Below are positions 1 through 10,700 of a stretch of DNA of 64,000 nucleotides, piece after piece. Source of the stretch: Archilochus colubris (lineage: Eukaryota; Chordata; Aves; Apodiformes; Trochilidae); the NCBI GenBank assembly GCA_023079485.1, contig CM041085.1:31977121-32041120 (forward strand), read 5' to 3'. Below the pieces are notes generated by a model. The model had not been told where the DNA came from. It ran no database searches and saw only the letters and a program-made list of their open reading frames with translations. The position numbers and the translations under genes were made by a program. Positions within the stretch are counted from its first letter, which is position 1. Each line of letters starts with the position of its first letter.

Positions 1-49
1 GCGTTGGCAGCTGCAGAATAATCATGCTACTGCAGCATGCAACATGTAG

Positions 50-357
50 CCGGGGGGGGGTGGTCTCTTTTCCCAGGCAACTCTCATCAAGACAAGAGGA
101 CACGGTCTCAAGTTGTGCCGAGGGAGGTTTAGGTTGGACATTAGAAAGAATTTCTTCACCGAGAGGGTGATCAAGCATTGGAATGGGCTGCCCAGGGAAG
201 TAGTGGATTCTCCATCCCTGGAGATATTTAAAAAGAGACTGGATGTGGCATTCAGTGCCATGGTCTGGTGACTGCAGTGGTAGTGGATCAAGGGTTGGAC
301 TTGGTGATCTCTGAGGTCCCTTCCAACCCAGCCAATTCTATGATTCTATGATTCTAA
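50..357 (+). repeat. CR1 LINE, 3' terminal fragment
   Basis: A 5'-truncated CR1 retrotransposon in plus orientation. Recognisable CR1 3' landmarks are the 'tctcttttcccaggcaac' block near 63-80, the 'gaatttcttcaccgagaggg' block at about 148-167, 'aatgggctgcccagggaagt' at about 182-201, and the terminal 'ggtcccttccaaccc' followed by tandem ATTCTATG units ending near 357. The conceptual reading carries only the tail of the CR1 reverse-transcriptase region and the 3' UTR, so it cannot move by itself. It is closely similar to the minus-strand copy at 62829-63475. The exact 5' edge is uncertain because of a G homopolymer at about 52-60. Confidence 0.93.
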
Positions 358-1170
358 AGCTGTATTAAGGCTTGCTGTATAGTGGATTACAATAGCTTTT
401 TTTTTTTTTTGCTTTTTTTTTTTATATATATGCTTAGTGTTGGATTCTGCTGTACATAATTATGGAAAAAAATATTTGGTATCACATCTAAAAGATTACG
501 AAGAGGCATAGCAGACTGGATGAGAGATTCAAGAATGCTGTACAGAAAAAATCTGAGATGACTTTGACAGATAAACTGCAACAACACAGCTGAAGTTTGA
601 CCAAGCCGCTGCTGCTAATCCTGTGAAATCCACCTGATGGAACCTCAGGGAGCTGGCAGCGGTAGCTTTGAACAACATGCAGCAGAAAATCAGGTGGTAA
701 AAGTAGGAAGGTGATTGTGAGCAAGTCCCTCACCGCACTGCAGGGACAGGACAGGTAGTCCCGCCCTCTGAAATGGCAACGCAGTAATGCCAGGCTCCAG
801 CTCATTTTACAGCCAGCCCCTGGGCTTTGTACTGCTGTTACTTAGACCGCAAGTCAGACACGATGTAGGAAGTACAGGTGTGCTCATCCGATTTAATATG
901 CTACTTAGGACAAAAAAAAAGTTGCACTTCTGTGCAGGTAGGAATCTAAGAAGAGTGGACAGCCTCACTTGCAGATACTTAGAAGCAAATCGAGACCAGA
1001 GACAATTAGCTGCTGTAAAAGTCACGGATTCTGAGAAAAGTTGAAGACCTTGCAATGACGATACACAGGCGTAGCGTTCTGCGGGGCTCTCTGCCCCCCT
1101 GAGCAGACAGTTCACCAGTTCTTTATTTCTTCCTCTCCCGGACCTAATTCCGCAAATAATGCCTGGGTGG
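358..1170. other. Intergenic stretch upstream of NUP43
   Basis: This is the gap between the CR1 fragment and the NUP43 CpG island. It has T-rich and A-rich runs at about 395-425. The short open frames on both strands have no recognisable protein similarity. Synteny with human predicts that PCMT1 starts further left on the minus strand, but I found no sequence here resembling its first exon. Confidence 0.6.
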
Positions 1171-1532
1171 GTGTAGCGGCGCTCTGGCCGCGGTGCCGAA
1201 GCCCGAACCCGCAGCAGCAGGAGCTGGGCAGGGCCGGGCAGAACCGTTCACCCCTGCTGCCGCCCCCCTCGCGGCGTTACCCCAGGACGGGAGCGCAGTC
1301 CCCGCGCCTGCTCCCCTAGGCTGCATGTTAGCGAACGTCGGGAGCCGATGCCGCGATCTGTCAGCGCCGGTAAACGCGCTCAGCTGGTGCTTTGTAGCTG
1401 CTACAAACAGCGGGACCGGGCCAAGCACCGCCCCGTTCCCCGCCATGCCCAACCCTAGCCCCAGCCCCCCGGGCCGCGCTTTCCGCCACGCTGCGGCATT
1501 CCTGTCCCTCCGCGCTCGCCGTCGCGCCTCAG

Positions 1533-1537
1533 CCAAT
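1533..1537 (+). promoter_or_regulatory. CCAAT box (NF-Y) of NUP43 promoter
   Basis: CCAAT inside the optimal NF-Y context AGCCAATCAG, 61 bp upstream of the first NUP43 ATG. It is followed by a GC box. Occupancy is inferred from the motif only. Confidence 0.7.
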
Positions 1538-1597
1538 CAGCAGCGTCGCGGCGGGGCGGGCGGCAGCGGCGGGAGCCGGTGCGCGGCGGGTGCGGCC

Positions 1598-1723
1598 ATG
1601 GCCATGGAGGAGGTGTGCGCAAGGTTCGTGTCGCAGAAGATCAGCAAGACGCGATGGCGGCCCCTGCCCGCCGCCGCGCTTCAGCCCCCGGACATCTTCG
1701 CCACCGGCTCCTGGGACAACGAG
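1598..1723 (+). CDS. NUP43: NUP43 coding exon 1
   Basis: Encodes residues 1-42: the N-terminal FVSQKISKTRWRPLP block and GSWDNE, the first propeller strand. The exon ends GAG|GTAGCG in phase 0. Reading on into the intron gives long GC-rich open frames that are not coding. Confidence 0.95.
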
Positions 1724-4700
1724 GTAGCGGGCCCGGAGGTGCGGCGCGTCCTTCCCGCTGGGGTGTGGGACCGGCGGCGGTGCCTTTGCCCCTTCGGTCT
1801 CCGCCGCTCCGCGTGGGAGAAAGGAGCCGGAGCTTCCCGGAGCCGGTGCCCGTACCGGCAGTCCCGGTGCTCCCCTGGCTACGCCTTGCTCGCGTCCCTA
1901 AGGAAGGCGAGAGCCGCCCAGCTGTTCGGCGAGGTTGTCCCGCCGGGAGAGCGCTTCCCTGCGTCCGGCTGCGGCTTCCTCAGTGCGTGGCCTCCGGCCT
2001 GCTGCTTCCCCCGGCTGTAGGCAAGAAGGCGGTGACAGCTTGGCTGGTTTGTTTTTCTGTGCTTTCTAAAGAGCTTTCGAATAAAGGTGGTGGTATGGTT
2101 TCCTTACAGGACAACAGGATCTCCATTTGGTCTGTTGGGGAGTTTGGAAATGTGGGTCTCAATGGTGAATATCAAGGAGAACCTCAGCTGCTGTGTGACA
2201 TCAGGCACAACGGTGATGTTATGGATATGCAGGTAAAACAGCAGTGTTGGATTTTTTAAGGGCTTCTGGCTTCAGAGAAATTAAATGGTACTGAACTCTC
2301 AAAATGCTGAGATGCACAAAAAAATTCTTACGAAGGAGGGCAAAACCAACCAGTATCAGTGTCTGGATTTGTTTAGTTTGGTTGGTTGGTTTTTTTCCTG
2401 TGCCTGCCAATAATTCTGGTTACTCTTAAAATAAAAGTCATCATCCTGATGCTTGCCATCAACTAATAGCATTTTTATTACCCATCTTCAGTTTTTGGAT
2501 CAAGAGAGAATTGTGGTTGCCTCATCAACAGGAACTGTAACTGTATTCCGTCATCATCAAAATAACCAGGTGAGTAACTTGTTCTGACTTTAAGATGCTG
2601 TTATATATAATACAGGTCACTTTAGCTTTGGTATAAGATTTCTCAAAAATACCAGAGCAAGAAAGATTTGCATATCAAAATTTATATTTGAAGTCTGTTA
2701 GAAAAAGCTTTAGCTTTATACACATAAGGAAAGACAAAAAGCATTATGCACACATACTGTGTAAATTAGATTCCAGCATCAGATAGACTGGGGTATGTTA
2801 GTATATATCTGTAGTGAAATAGTCTTTTTACTGGAAACATAACTTCTACACTGTTTTGGAGGAGAGAGTATTAATGTGCTTGTACCTGTCTGATTAAGAG
2901 TTTTTGCGTTTTTAAACTAAGTTATTACTAATAATGTTGGATTTCTTCCCAAAAGTATAATGCAAGGGAAGGTATGTAAACTGTCATCTTTTGTTTTGTT
3001 TATAAATCACTGGAAGTAAAAGCGTAATGGCTTTTAAGTAAATTTACAGTGAAGACTAATAGCTGTTAGTGGTTTGATGTGGTACCTAAAAGAAACTAAA
3101 TTCTTTGCAATCAAAATCTGACTTTATATTTTGTAAAGGCCTCAGCTCATATCCTTTGGTCTAGGGAAAGATTAAAGGGCTAAGTCTAGTAAAAGGTATT
3201 TCACAATTCCTAAGTAGCTTGTGTTCTGTCTGATTTCTAGCTCATGTGAAAAAGGTGGTTCAGAGAAGACATGATCAGTGCTTCCTTGAAGGATTGTGTG
3301 CTCAAGAGTTGAGGAAAATTTAGATCTCTGATTCTTATTTGTACAGGAGATTCTCATTCCTGTGAGGTAGTGTGGCTTTCCTGGAGCTTGTTTCTGGGTT
3401 TGTGAGTATCCTGAAAGCTTTGATATGTCAGGATCCTTATTTACAGCAGAATTTCATGTCTGGTTATTACTCAGACTTTATCTGCCAACCAGCGGTGGGA
3501 GAAAGCCCATTACCATGTGGATCAAAACACATCTTGTGGGGGAGCAGCGTGTACCGGAGTTATTTGCAGCAACCCAGAAATTGTCACTGTTGGAGAAGAT
3601 GGTAGAATAAATCACTTCAGAGCTGACCAAAAGGATGCAATAAGAACTATAGGTACGTCAAATAACTCTTCAAGTTAGGTTAGTTGGGAGTCGTGCATTT
3701 GGGTTTTAGTTTCTGAAATGATAACAAAAATGAAAATCACAAGTCGGTGTTCGTATTACATTGAATTAAATACTCAAAGTTGAATGTGTTTGCTCCAGAT
3801 TATTCCTGTATTCCTCTATATTTCAGATGCTTGAAGTGTATTTCAGATGTATTTATTCATTTAGATGCTTGCAAATTAATGCTTTAATTGTTGGAGAAGT
3901 TTCAAGCCTAACATTGTCCATTTCATCTGGAATTGTTAAGTGTTATGAAAGTATACATGAAATATTGTTAGATTTCAGGAAGTATTGTGTCCTAAGTCCT
4001 TCATAACTGGAGGTCAGTGAAACAGTCGTTTCAATTTGCTATTTTTACTAAGATTAACCCTCGCAGTGTCAGTATTCAAAATCACTTATTTCTCTGTGTC
4101 TAAAGGAACACCCAGAACTAGAAATCACTGTACCTTTTTCTTTTGCCAGATGTCATGGCTTAGAGTGATAATTTCTCCTTTAGCTTTTTAGCTCTGTTAT
4201 TTCTTAGTAATAGATTGTGTGGTAAGAGTAAAGTGTTTGTGAAAGCCACCAAAGCTTGGCTATTCTCAACTCTTCAGTCATGCGAGTCTCATGGGAACAG
4301 AATACTAATTGGAATGAAATCGAAATGGAATTTAAAAGCAGAAGTAATTTAAAAGATGGTAACACGATGTCTGATTGTGGCATTATTAAACTGGGACTTT
4401 CTCCCTGAAACTACAGTTTGATGCATCACCTCTGTTTCTCCTCAAGAAAATCTTGCCTCTAATGTCTGAAGAGATTTACATGACGATAAGCCAATTAAGG
4501 AAGTGCTCTGAGAGTTCTAGAGAGGGTATTTGTACAGCCATACATACACACAAACAAAATAAATCCTATTAATTACATACAGTCCTTTACTGAAGCTCCT
4601 AGAGAGAATCACTGTAGGAAATCTTTCCATATTTAAAAAAAAAAAAAAAAAGTATTGAGGAGGCACGAGGCAGAAACACAGTAGTTTCTCCTTTGAGGGG

Positions 4701-7700
4701 CAAGAACATTAATTTAAAGGATTATTTTATTTTTAAATTCTTACTTGCACTTACAGATTCTGACAGTGGTGTGGTACAAGTTTGATAGACTAGGAAGGAA
4801 ACAGATGTCCACACACAATAATTTTTTTTTTTCCGGGCATTTGCTCAGATGCTTATGTACAGATTTAATAATGTTCAGGATGCAAACTGTTAGTTTACAT
4901 AGTGCTTACTTGATAGTACTCTGTATAAAAATGCTCATTTTGTAGTGGTGGCATCAGCCTGTGTTACGCTGCAGTAAGATTTTGCATTAATTTGCTGGCA
5001 CATAAACATATAAGAAATTACATGTGTATTAATTGAGAAATGTCTTTTTGGAAATGGGAAAGGAAATTTTAAAATAGGACTGGTCTATAAAAAAGTCAGA
5101 GAAGCTTATGTGGAAGGGACAAGTATAAGCTCATTGACTAGAGCTTGTTTTACAGTGAAAGTTGGAGAAGGAGGTGAGAACATCTTGAAAGATGCTGTCA
5201 AGTTCTTAAGAATAGAGCTCTGTAGTGAAAGCAATGCTTTGTACTGATCCTCTATTCAATGACATCTTGACATTTCCTAGGTGCTGAACTGAACCCTCAA
5301 CATGTTTTAATATGAAGATAAAAATCTTGAACCTTGTGAAATACTTGTAAAGGAGTACCTTTTTGTTATTGTTTAATAGATTTAAGAATATAAAACTAAG
5401 TTGATATGTTTAGAGTCAGTCATAGCAGGAAAAAAAAATCTCAAGTTAGAGATGATAATATTTTGAATCCATAAAGATATCCCATTGCTAAATCATTTAC
5501 TGTTACTCTGTCACAAAATGTCAAATCCTTTAGAACTTCAGTTATCTAACGTTTCCTTTTAAAGGTGTTGTGGGGTTTTTTTGGTTGGTTGGTTTTGCTT
5601 TTTTGGGGTTTTGTTTGGTTTTTTTGTTTTGGTTTTTTTGTTGTTTGTGTTTTTTTCTATTTTAAAAGACTAATATCTGTAACCAGGCATCAGTGTAATT
5701 TGTCCATCTTGGAATAAAAAATGTTTACATCTTATACAGCAAAAAAAAAATCTATATTTTCAATATGGACCTATATATGGACTCTAAAATACTTGAGGTG
5801 AAAATAGACTTAACAGTGTTACAGTATCAGAATAAAATTAGAATAACAGAAGGAAAATATAGGAACGTTGTGCCGAAGTTATTCTCTCCTAAAGATTCAA
5901 AAGTTTCACCTCAGTGCTGTGAAGTGTTTGACATTGTAAATTATTCTGACCAAAACAAATGCTGGAGAGAAGGACTTGAGAAAAAGACATTTGTCATTTA
6001 GTTACTAATATTATGAAGCAAAGCATAATTCTGGATTGGCTTTAGGGATGGATGGGGATAGTTATCACATTGACAGGTCTTGGTCTATAGAAAGTTGGTG
6101 AAGTTAAGTGCTGCTGTATGCAACTGTGGTGTTCTCAGACAGGGTTACAGGGTTTTGTGTTCAACAGATTAATTGCATTATGAAAAGCTACATAGCTTGT
6201 CTCTTGTCAGTTGATGCAGAGCATATAAAGAAAAATCTTATGAAGATGATGGACCTGGTTAAATTGATTCCTTCTAGGAACTATAGAAATAAATGTTTTG
6301 GATCAACAATTAGTTCTGCCAGCACTGGAGCTTATTAAATACAGCTTCTTACAGATTTGTTTTGGTAGTATTTGATAAAGGAAGCAAGGGCTCCTATTTC
6401 ATAGGGAACCCTTGTGATGCTTAAAATTATCGTGACACTGGTCTGTCTCTCTCCCTAAAAATCCAGAGAGGTTGTAGCCATGTTTAAGCATCTGTGTTCT
6501 GCTTTCTAAAAAGAGTTGTTTTGTCATAAATAGAGACTAGCATTCTGTAGGTTTACCTGAGTGCTGTCCTCATTTCTCTTGCAGACAACGCAGACAGCAG
6601 CACACTCCATGCAGTGACTTTCCTTCGCACAACTGAGATCTTGACAGTAAATTCAATTGGACAGTTAAAAATATGGGACCTCAGACAGCAACGAAATGAA
6701 CCATCTCAAATATTTTCTTTGTAAGACCTTTTTTATTTTGACAGATTTACTGAGAAGCATGTGCTATTTTATATAATCTGATTTAAATCTTTCCTGGTAT
6801 GTTCTTGACAATGGGGTGATAAATTGTTGTGTTTTTAAAAGGTTTTAAAATAATATATTTAAATATATTATAATAATAATATATATAAATATATAATATA
6901 TTTAATCAAATGCAGACTCTCCTTAATGGCTGAATTATTATTTTTCCTGAGCACTGTATTTAGGTGATCTGTTTTACAATTTAACTCTTGAAGGACTATT
7001 GCACTGGTACACTGTAACACTCTTAGTATATGTTGAAACTGTAATTATAACATGAATTTCAGAGCAATCTTCTTATAGATAGACTTAAGAGAATTATCTG
7101 TGTGCAGGGTTTTCTCACTCGTGTAAAGCTGTTGGGCCCTCCGTGGATGACTGTATACTGCAGAAAATAGGAGGTCGTGCTCATCCAGTTGAATCCTCAC
7201 GTTATTGCCATACCTCTGATTAAAGTAGATGTCTGGTGATCAGATGCTACAGTGATAGAAGCTGCAGTAGATACTGTTACCTTGTTCCTCAAGGTTCCTA
7301 GGGAATAAAAAGAAAAAAGCTGAGTGAAGAATTAATGTTTGCTTGTTTGGGTTTTTTTTTCTTGCATGCAGGACAGGTGACAGAGTTCCATTGCACTGTG
7401 TGGACAGGCATCCTAATCAGCAGCATATTGTGGCCACAGGGGGCCAAGATGGGATGTTGAGCATATGGGACATCAGGCAGGGTTCTATGCCAGTGTCCCT
7501 GCTAAATGCACATGAAGCAGAAAGTAAGTGTCTGAAATGGAAGGGGGAGAAGAAGGTGGCATTTTATAATTTTTTCTAATGTCTGTAAAAAAACTTGGGT
7601 GTTGTAGCTACCACAGAAAACAATCACATAGTTGCTACTTAATATGTTGTTGTCCACTTGGCTTCATTTTATTCCTTCTTTGTATATGAGGCTTCTTACT

Positions 7701-9853
7701 AAAAGCCAACTCTGTCTAAAGCCAGAACTACTAAAGAGCTTTAATGAGTCATTAGATGCATTTAATCAGAATGGCTGTTTCTAGAAAGGTAGGTATATTA
7801 GTAGGCATATAAATGTATGCTGTAAAGTAAAAAGGCAGTTACTGTAATGAATTTTAAAATGTGAGGAAGGAGAGGAAAGTGAAGATAGTATAGATCCATT
7901 TGGTATCTCCAAAATGCTGAAACATTATTGTTTAATGGATTTAAGAGTATAAAACTAAGTTGGTATGTTTAGAGTCAATCATGGCAGGAAAAAAAAATCT
8001 CAAGTTAGAGATGACTATAAAAATATTTTGAATCCATAAAGATATACCATTGCTAAGTCTTTTCCCTGTTTGGTATTTAGACAGAATAACAATGTGTGTG
8101 ATGGGAAGGAGTACATCTGTGTGCAGACGTAAATTTAATAGTAGGGATGATGTAATGAGAAGGTATTGAGCACCTGAATGAAGAGAAGATATTAACCTTT
8201 AACAATTTTCATAGTACTGAAATTGTTTTTTTCTGTCTTTCTAAATTATTATTAATTTTCTTTTTCCTTCTCCCAGGGGAGGGAAAAACTTTGAGTAAAT
8301 ATGTAAGGGTGGGTGGGGGTTTTCTCTCCTACCCACACACATTTAAGAATGGAAGGTCGTGGTGGGGGGCTGAGTTCTTCTAATTGCATGCCCACATCGT
8401 ACTAAGCAAAGTACTTGATACATGTTCTGAAGTGGTTTTGTTTGGTTTTGGTTTGATACTTCCAGTGTGGGAAGTTCACTTCCATCCCTCCAACCCCGAT
8501 CACTTATTTACGTGTTCTGAAGATGGAGCTCTTTGGCACTGGGATACTTCCACAGACATATCTGAAAAACCATCCTTTCTTCATCAAGGTAAAGATGTTT
8601 GAAGTCAGTCTGCACTAAATCTGTCATTTGGCAACATAATCAAAGTCAGTGTTCTCACATGACCCAGTTACAAACACAGTCCTAGAACAAAAAATGAAAA
8701 GCTGTTTTGCTTTCTTAGAAGCCCTGATCAGGCCTATCAGAGGCACTGATAGAAAAGCTACTTGTAGAGTTAGAACTGCTGTGTGAATTTTCTGTAGGTT
8801 TTTTTCTTTTTTTTTTTTGTTTTTCTTTGTCCAGTGTATAAAGGGGCACATCTAACATTTCAAAGATAGGTTATGTTCACTTAAAAATTATCTGCATTAA
8901 AAAAAAAAAGACATGAAGGCAGCCTAAATGACACTCGGAGAAGATATACAAAAAATGTGTAATACCAAAATAATTCATATATTAGTATGATAGTGGAATT
9001 GTGAATTTATTATTCATGGTCATAATTGGAACTTGCAGTGAATGAAACTGGAAGACATTCTTTTGTATTGTGTCAGGATTTTAATTTGAGATGAGACTGA
9101 CTTAATATAAACATCTATTTTCACATTTTAGTCACAAGAACTGCTAAATTGCTTGTCACTTCAGACTGTAAACGGGGGAAACTTTCAGATGTCATCTGCT
9201 GCCTTTGGGTTTAAGTTGCCATTCAAAGCTCAGTTCCAAAAAGGGAAACAATAAAATAATCAATTAAGTTCATAACAAGTTGATTTTTTTTTTTCTTGGG
9301 TCTGTCCTGGCTGTAGTCTCTGGCTAGAAAAACTTGCAGATACTTTCACTGTTTTTTTCATCAAGATAGATTCATATCTGTACTGACCTGTTTGTCTTAA
9401 ACAAGGGCAGAGCTGGGAGCAGCTTTCCATAATGACTTCAAGTCCTTTATTTTTATTAAGCTATTTTTTCCTTTGCTTTCCAAAGAAATTACATCTGTTA
9501 CCTAATCAGAAAACTGACTTAATGATATATTCCTGTTATATCTGTCGCATACCTACTAATTTCTTCAGATTCTGAGAATATGAAAATTAAATTGAAACTT
9601 ACTTTTCTCTCTTCCCTCTTTCCCTCTCCTTCTTTCAGGAGGAAGAAGTACTGCCTATTTTTCCCACAATACCATTAACCAGTCTGTAGTAAGTGCCTGG
9701 CTAAGCAATGACCCTGCCAAGGACCGCATAGAAATCACCAACTTAATTCCAAATCAGACATTGTCTGTGAATAGTTTAGATATTTTGGGACCATGCCTAG
9801 TATATGGTACTGATGCAGAAGCCATCTATGTGAACAGACAGCTTTTTGCATGA
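1598..9853 (+). CDS. NUP43: NUP43, nucleoporin Nup43 (eight coding exons)
   Basis: NUP43 is a WD40 beta-propeller subunit of the Y-shaped Nup107-160 complex, a scaffold of the nuclear pore that also sits on mitotic kinetochores (family knowledge). The spliced frame joins 1598-1723, 2110-2232, 2492-2569, 3475-3652, 6585-6720, 7372-7523, 8466-8588 and 9639-9853, all with GT-AG introns and continuous phase. It gives 376 codons; the human protein has 380. WD-type strand ends are visible as SIWS (exon 2), TVTVF (exon 3), GRINHF (exon 4), LKIWD (exon 5), MLSIWD (exon 6) and LWHWD (exon 7). Near-identity to the mammalian protein is obvious in blocks such as VDRHPNQQH and SEDGALWHWD. The linker in exon 4 (HVDQNTSCGGAACTG) differs most from mammals. 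Two in-frame ATGs, 1598 and 1604, could start translation. The second matches the mammalian MEE start and the first sits in a strong Kozak context. Confidence 0.97.
2110..2232 (+). CDS. NUP43: NUP43 coding exon 2
   Basis: Follows the acceptor TCCTTACAG and ends CAG|GTAAAA. It is 41 codons, phase 0 at both ends. It encodes the ISIWSVGEFGN and LLCDIRHNGDVMDMQ blocks. Confidence 0.95.
2492..2569 (+). CDS. NUP43: NUP43 coding exon 3
   Basis: A 78-bp exon between acceptor CATCTTCAG and donor CAG|GTGAGT, phase 0. It encodes FLDQERIVVASSTGTVTVF, a propeller blade, and ends in HHQNNQ. Confidence 0.94.
3475..3652 (+). CDS. NUP43: NUP43 coding exon 4
   Basis: Acceptor TTATTACTCAG and donor TATAG|GTACGT. 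The 178-bp exon ends in phase 1. The correct frame reads TLSANQRWEKAHYH, then CTGVICSNPEIVTVGEDG and FRADQKDAIRTI. A competing CAG at 3446 upstream would add residues absent from mammalian NUP43, so the acceptor at 3474 is preferred. Confidence 0.92.
5366..5494 (+). repeat. Direct repeat, copy 1 (NUP43 intron 4)
   Basis: About 129 bp, running from 'ttattgtttaatagattt' to 'cccattgctaaatc'. The same series of blocks recurs at 7925-8059 with scattered substitutions and a short insertion. Both copies have the same orientation. Confidence 0.85.
5567..5653. repeat. T/G-rich low-complexity tract
   Basis: Almost pure T and G on the plus strand, with repeated GGTT and runs of T. Similar short GGTTTG-type tracts occur at about 2375-2397, 39365-39420, 42466-42486 and 54885-54925. 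Confidence 0.75.
6585..6720 (+). CDS. NUP43: NUP43 coding exon 5
   Basis: Acceptor CTCTTGCAG, donor CTTT|GTAAGA. The 136-bp exon encodes DNADSSTLHAVTFLRTTEIL and GQLKIWDLRQQ, a canonical WD blade. Confidence 0.95.
6850..6904. repeat. AT-rich simple repeat
   Basis: A TA/TAA/ATTT low-complexity tract in NUP43 intron 5, just after exon 5. Confidence 0.8.
7372..7523 (+). CDS. NUP43: NUP43 coding exon 6
   Basis: Acceptor GCATGCAG, donor GAAA|GTAAGT, 152 bp. It encodes GDRVPLHCVDRHPNQQH and GGQDGMLSIWDIRQG, the best conserved WD unit of the protein. Confidence 0.96.
7925..8059 (+). repeat. Direct repeat, copy 2 (NUP43 intron 6)
   Basis: This copy matches 5366-5494, including the shared blocks 'tataaaactaagttg', 'aaaaaaaatctcaagttaga' and 'ttgaatccataaagatat'. 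It differs by point changes and by a few extra bases ('ctataaaa' against 'ataa'). It could be a segmental duplication or two members of an unnamed dispersed repeat. Confidence 0.85.
8466..8588 (+). CDS. NUP43: NUP43 coding exon 7
   Basis: Acceptor CTTCCAG, donor CAAG|GTAAAG, 123 bp. The exon starts mid-codon (A|TG), giving MWEVHFHPSNPDHLFTCS and LWHWD. Confidence 0.96.
8589..9638 (+). other. NUP43 intron 7
   Basis: About 1 kb of AT-rich intron with a T-rich run near 8801-8830 and an A11 run near 8899. I see no exon or repeat family. Confidence 0.7.
9639..9853 (+). CDS. NUP43: NUP43 coding exon 8 and stop
   Basis: Acceptor CTTTCAG. It encodes the last blade (SWLSNDPAKDRIEIT, LGPCLVYGTDAEAIYV) and ends LFA followed by TGA at 9851-9853. 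Confidence 0.95.
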
Positions 9854-10700
9854 AGCAATTCCAGTCTCTTTTTTGAAGTACTGATCACCTTGAGTGACTG
9901 GGAAAAGTCAGATTCATTCTTAATGATACTCATTAATCTGTTACTATGATGTGGGGGGAAAGGCCTGCTCCGTGGTCCTGGTACTGCAGAAGAAATGTAA
10001 GGTACCTCTGATTCTGAAAGCTGTCACTTGTTATTGACAACCCCAGGATGGGTATCTTCCTCAACTCCTGTTTGATTTTGGTAAGCAGTAAGGTAGTCTT
10101 TAGGGCAAGCTGTTTGCTGTAAACTGATGTCCATATTCCACGTGTGCCTACGAAGTGAAGAAAAGGTAACCCCCCAATTTTTAATTTTTTTTTCCAGTAA
10201 AGATATTTTTCAAGTATTAATTCTATGGGATTCTTTGAAATTATTTTTGTCACCTGAGAGAGGTGGGGTTTTTAATATGGGGTTTTTTTATGTATTTAAG
10301 GGACATTACTTTTTATGTTAGTTAATGAGAATTGGAAAACTATTAAAGCTGAAATGTGAAAGGTTGTGTAAGAATCTTAGCATTTTAGCATCGTTATTTG
10401 TGATTACATGCAGCTTCATCATGGATGCTATTTTAACTTGCTAATGTGCTGGTAACTTAACAGAAAAGGGTTTTTGTGTAGTTAAGAGGTCATAATGGAC
10501 AGATGTGTTGGCTGTGTTTTCAGGTGTGAGAATAAAACACGCTAAACTGGAGGCATAGTTTTTGTCACCATAAAAATGTCACATTGGTCTGTTGCAGTCA
10601 TTGAAAAGTTAAAAATTTGTGGTTGGTGTTGTAACTACCTTCTGTTGCAGAGGACCCTTTATCTTTTTAATAAAAAGCTTTCCACAAGAATACTGTTCTG
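9854..10700 (+). other. NUP43: NUP43 3' UTR
   Basis: This is the non-coding tail after the TGA. Two canonical AATAAA signals are present, at 10531-10536 and 10669-10674. The second is the likelier main end because GT/T-rich sequence follows at about 10691-10740. Open frames on either strand here show no protein similarity. Confidence 0.7.
10669..10674 (+). terminator. Poly(A) signal, NUP43
   Basis: AATAAA 816 bp after the NUP43 stop codon. An alternative AATAAA lies at 10531-10536. The cleavage site is inferred to be roughly 10690-10700. Confidence 0.65.

Larger units (their letters stand above)
1170..2010. promoter_or_regulatory. NUP43: CpG island and promoter of NUP43
   Basis: A dense GC and CpG-rich block covers the region upstream of, within and just after the first NUP43 coding exon. 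A consensus NF-Y element (CCAAT at 1533-1537, within AGCCAATCAG) lies about 65 bp upstream of the start codon. A GC box (GGGGCGGGCGG, about 1553-1563) lies between them. No TATA box is seen. This arrangement fits a housekeeping promoter with dispersed starts. The exact transcription start cannot be read from sequence. Confidence 0.8.
3653..6584 (+). other. NUP43 intron 4
   Basis: A 2.9-kb AT-rich intron with no supported exon. It holds an A17 run near 4637, a T/G-rich tract at about 5567-5653, and the first copy of a segment that recurs in intron 6 (5366-5494). Short open frames at 4745-4945, 5765-6001 and 6108-6338 look like chance. Confidence 0.75.

Noticed and set aside
1..1170. First exon of PCMT1 on the minus strand
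   Set aside because: Human synteny predicts it nearby, but no minus-strand sequence here resembles the PCMT1 N-terminus, so it probably lies left of the window.
1144..2259. Long overlapping open frames on both strands around NUP43 exon 1
   Set aside because: They lie in a CpG island where stop codons are rare. Only the 1598-1723 segment matches NUP43, and the other frames have no protein similarity.
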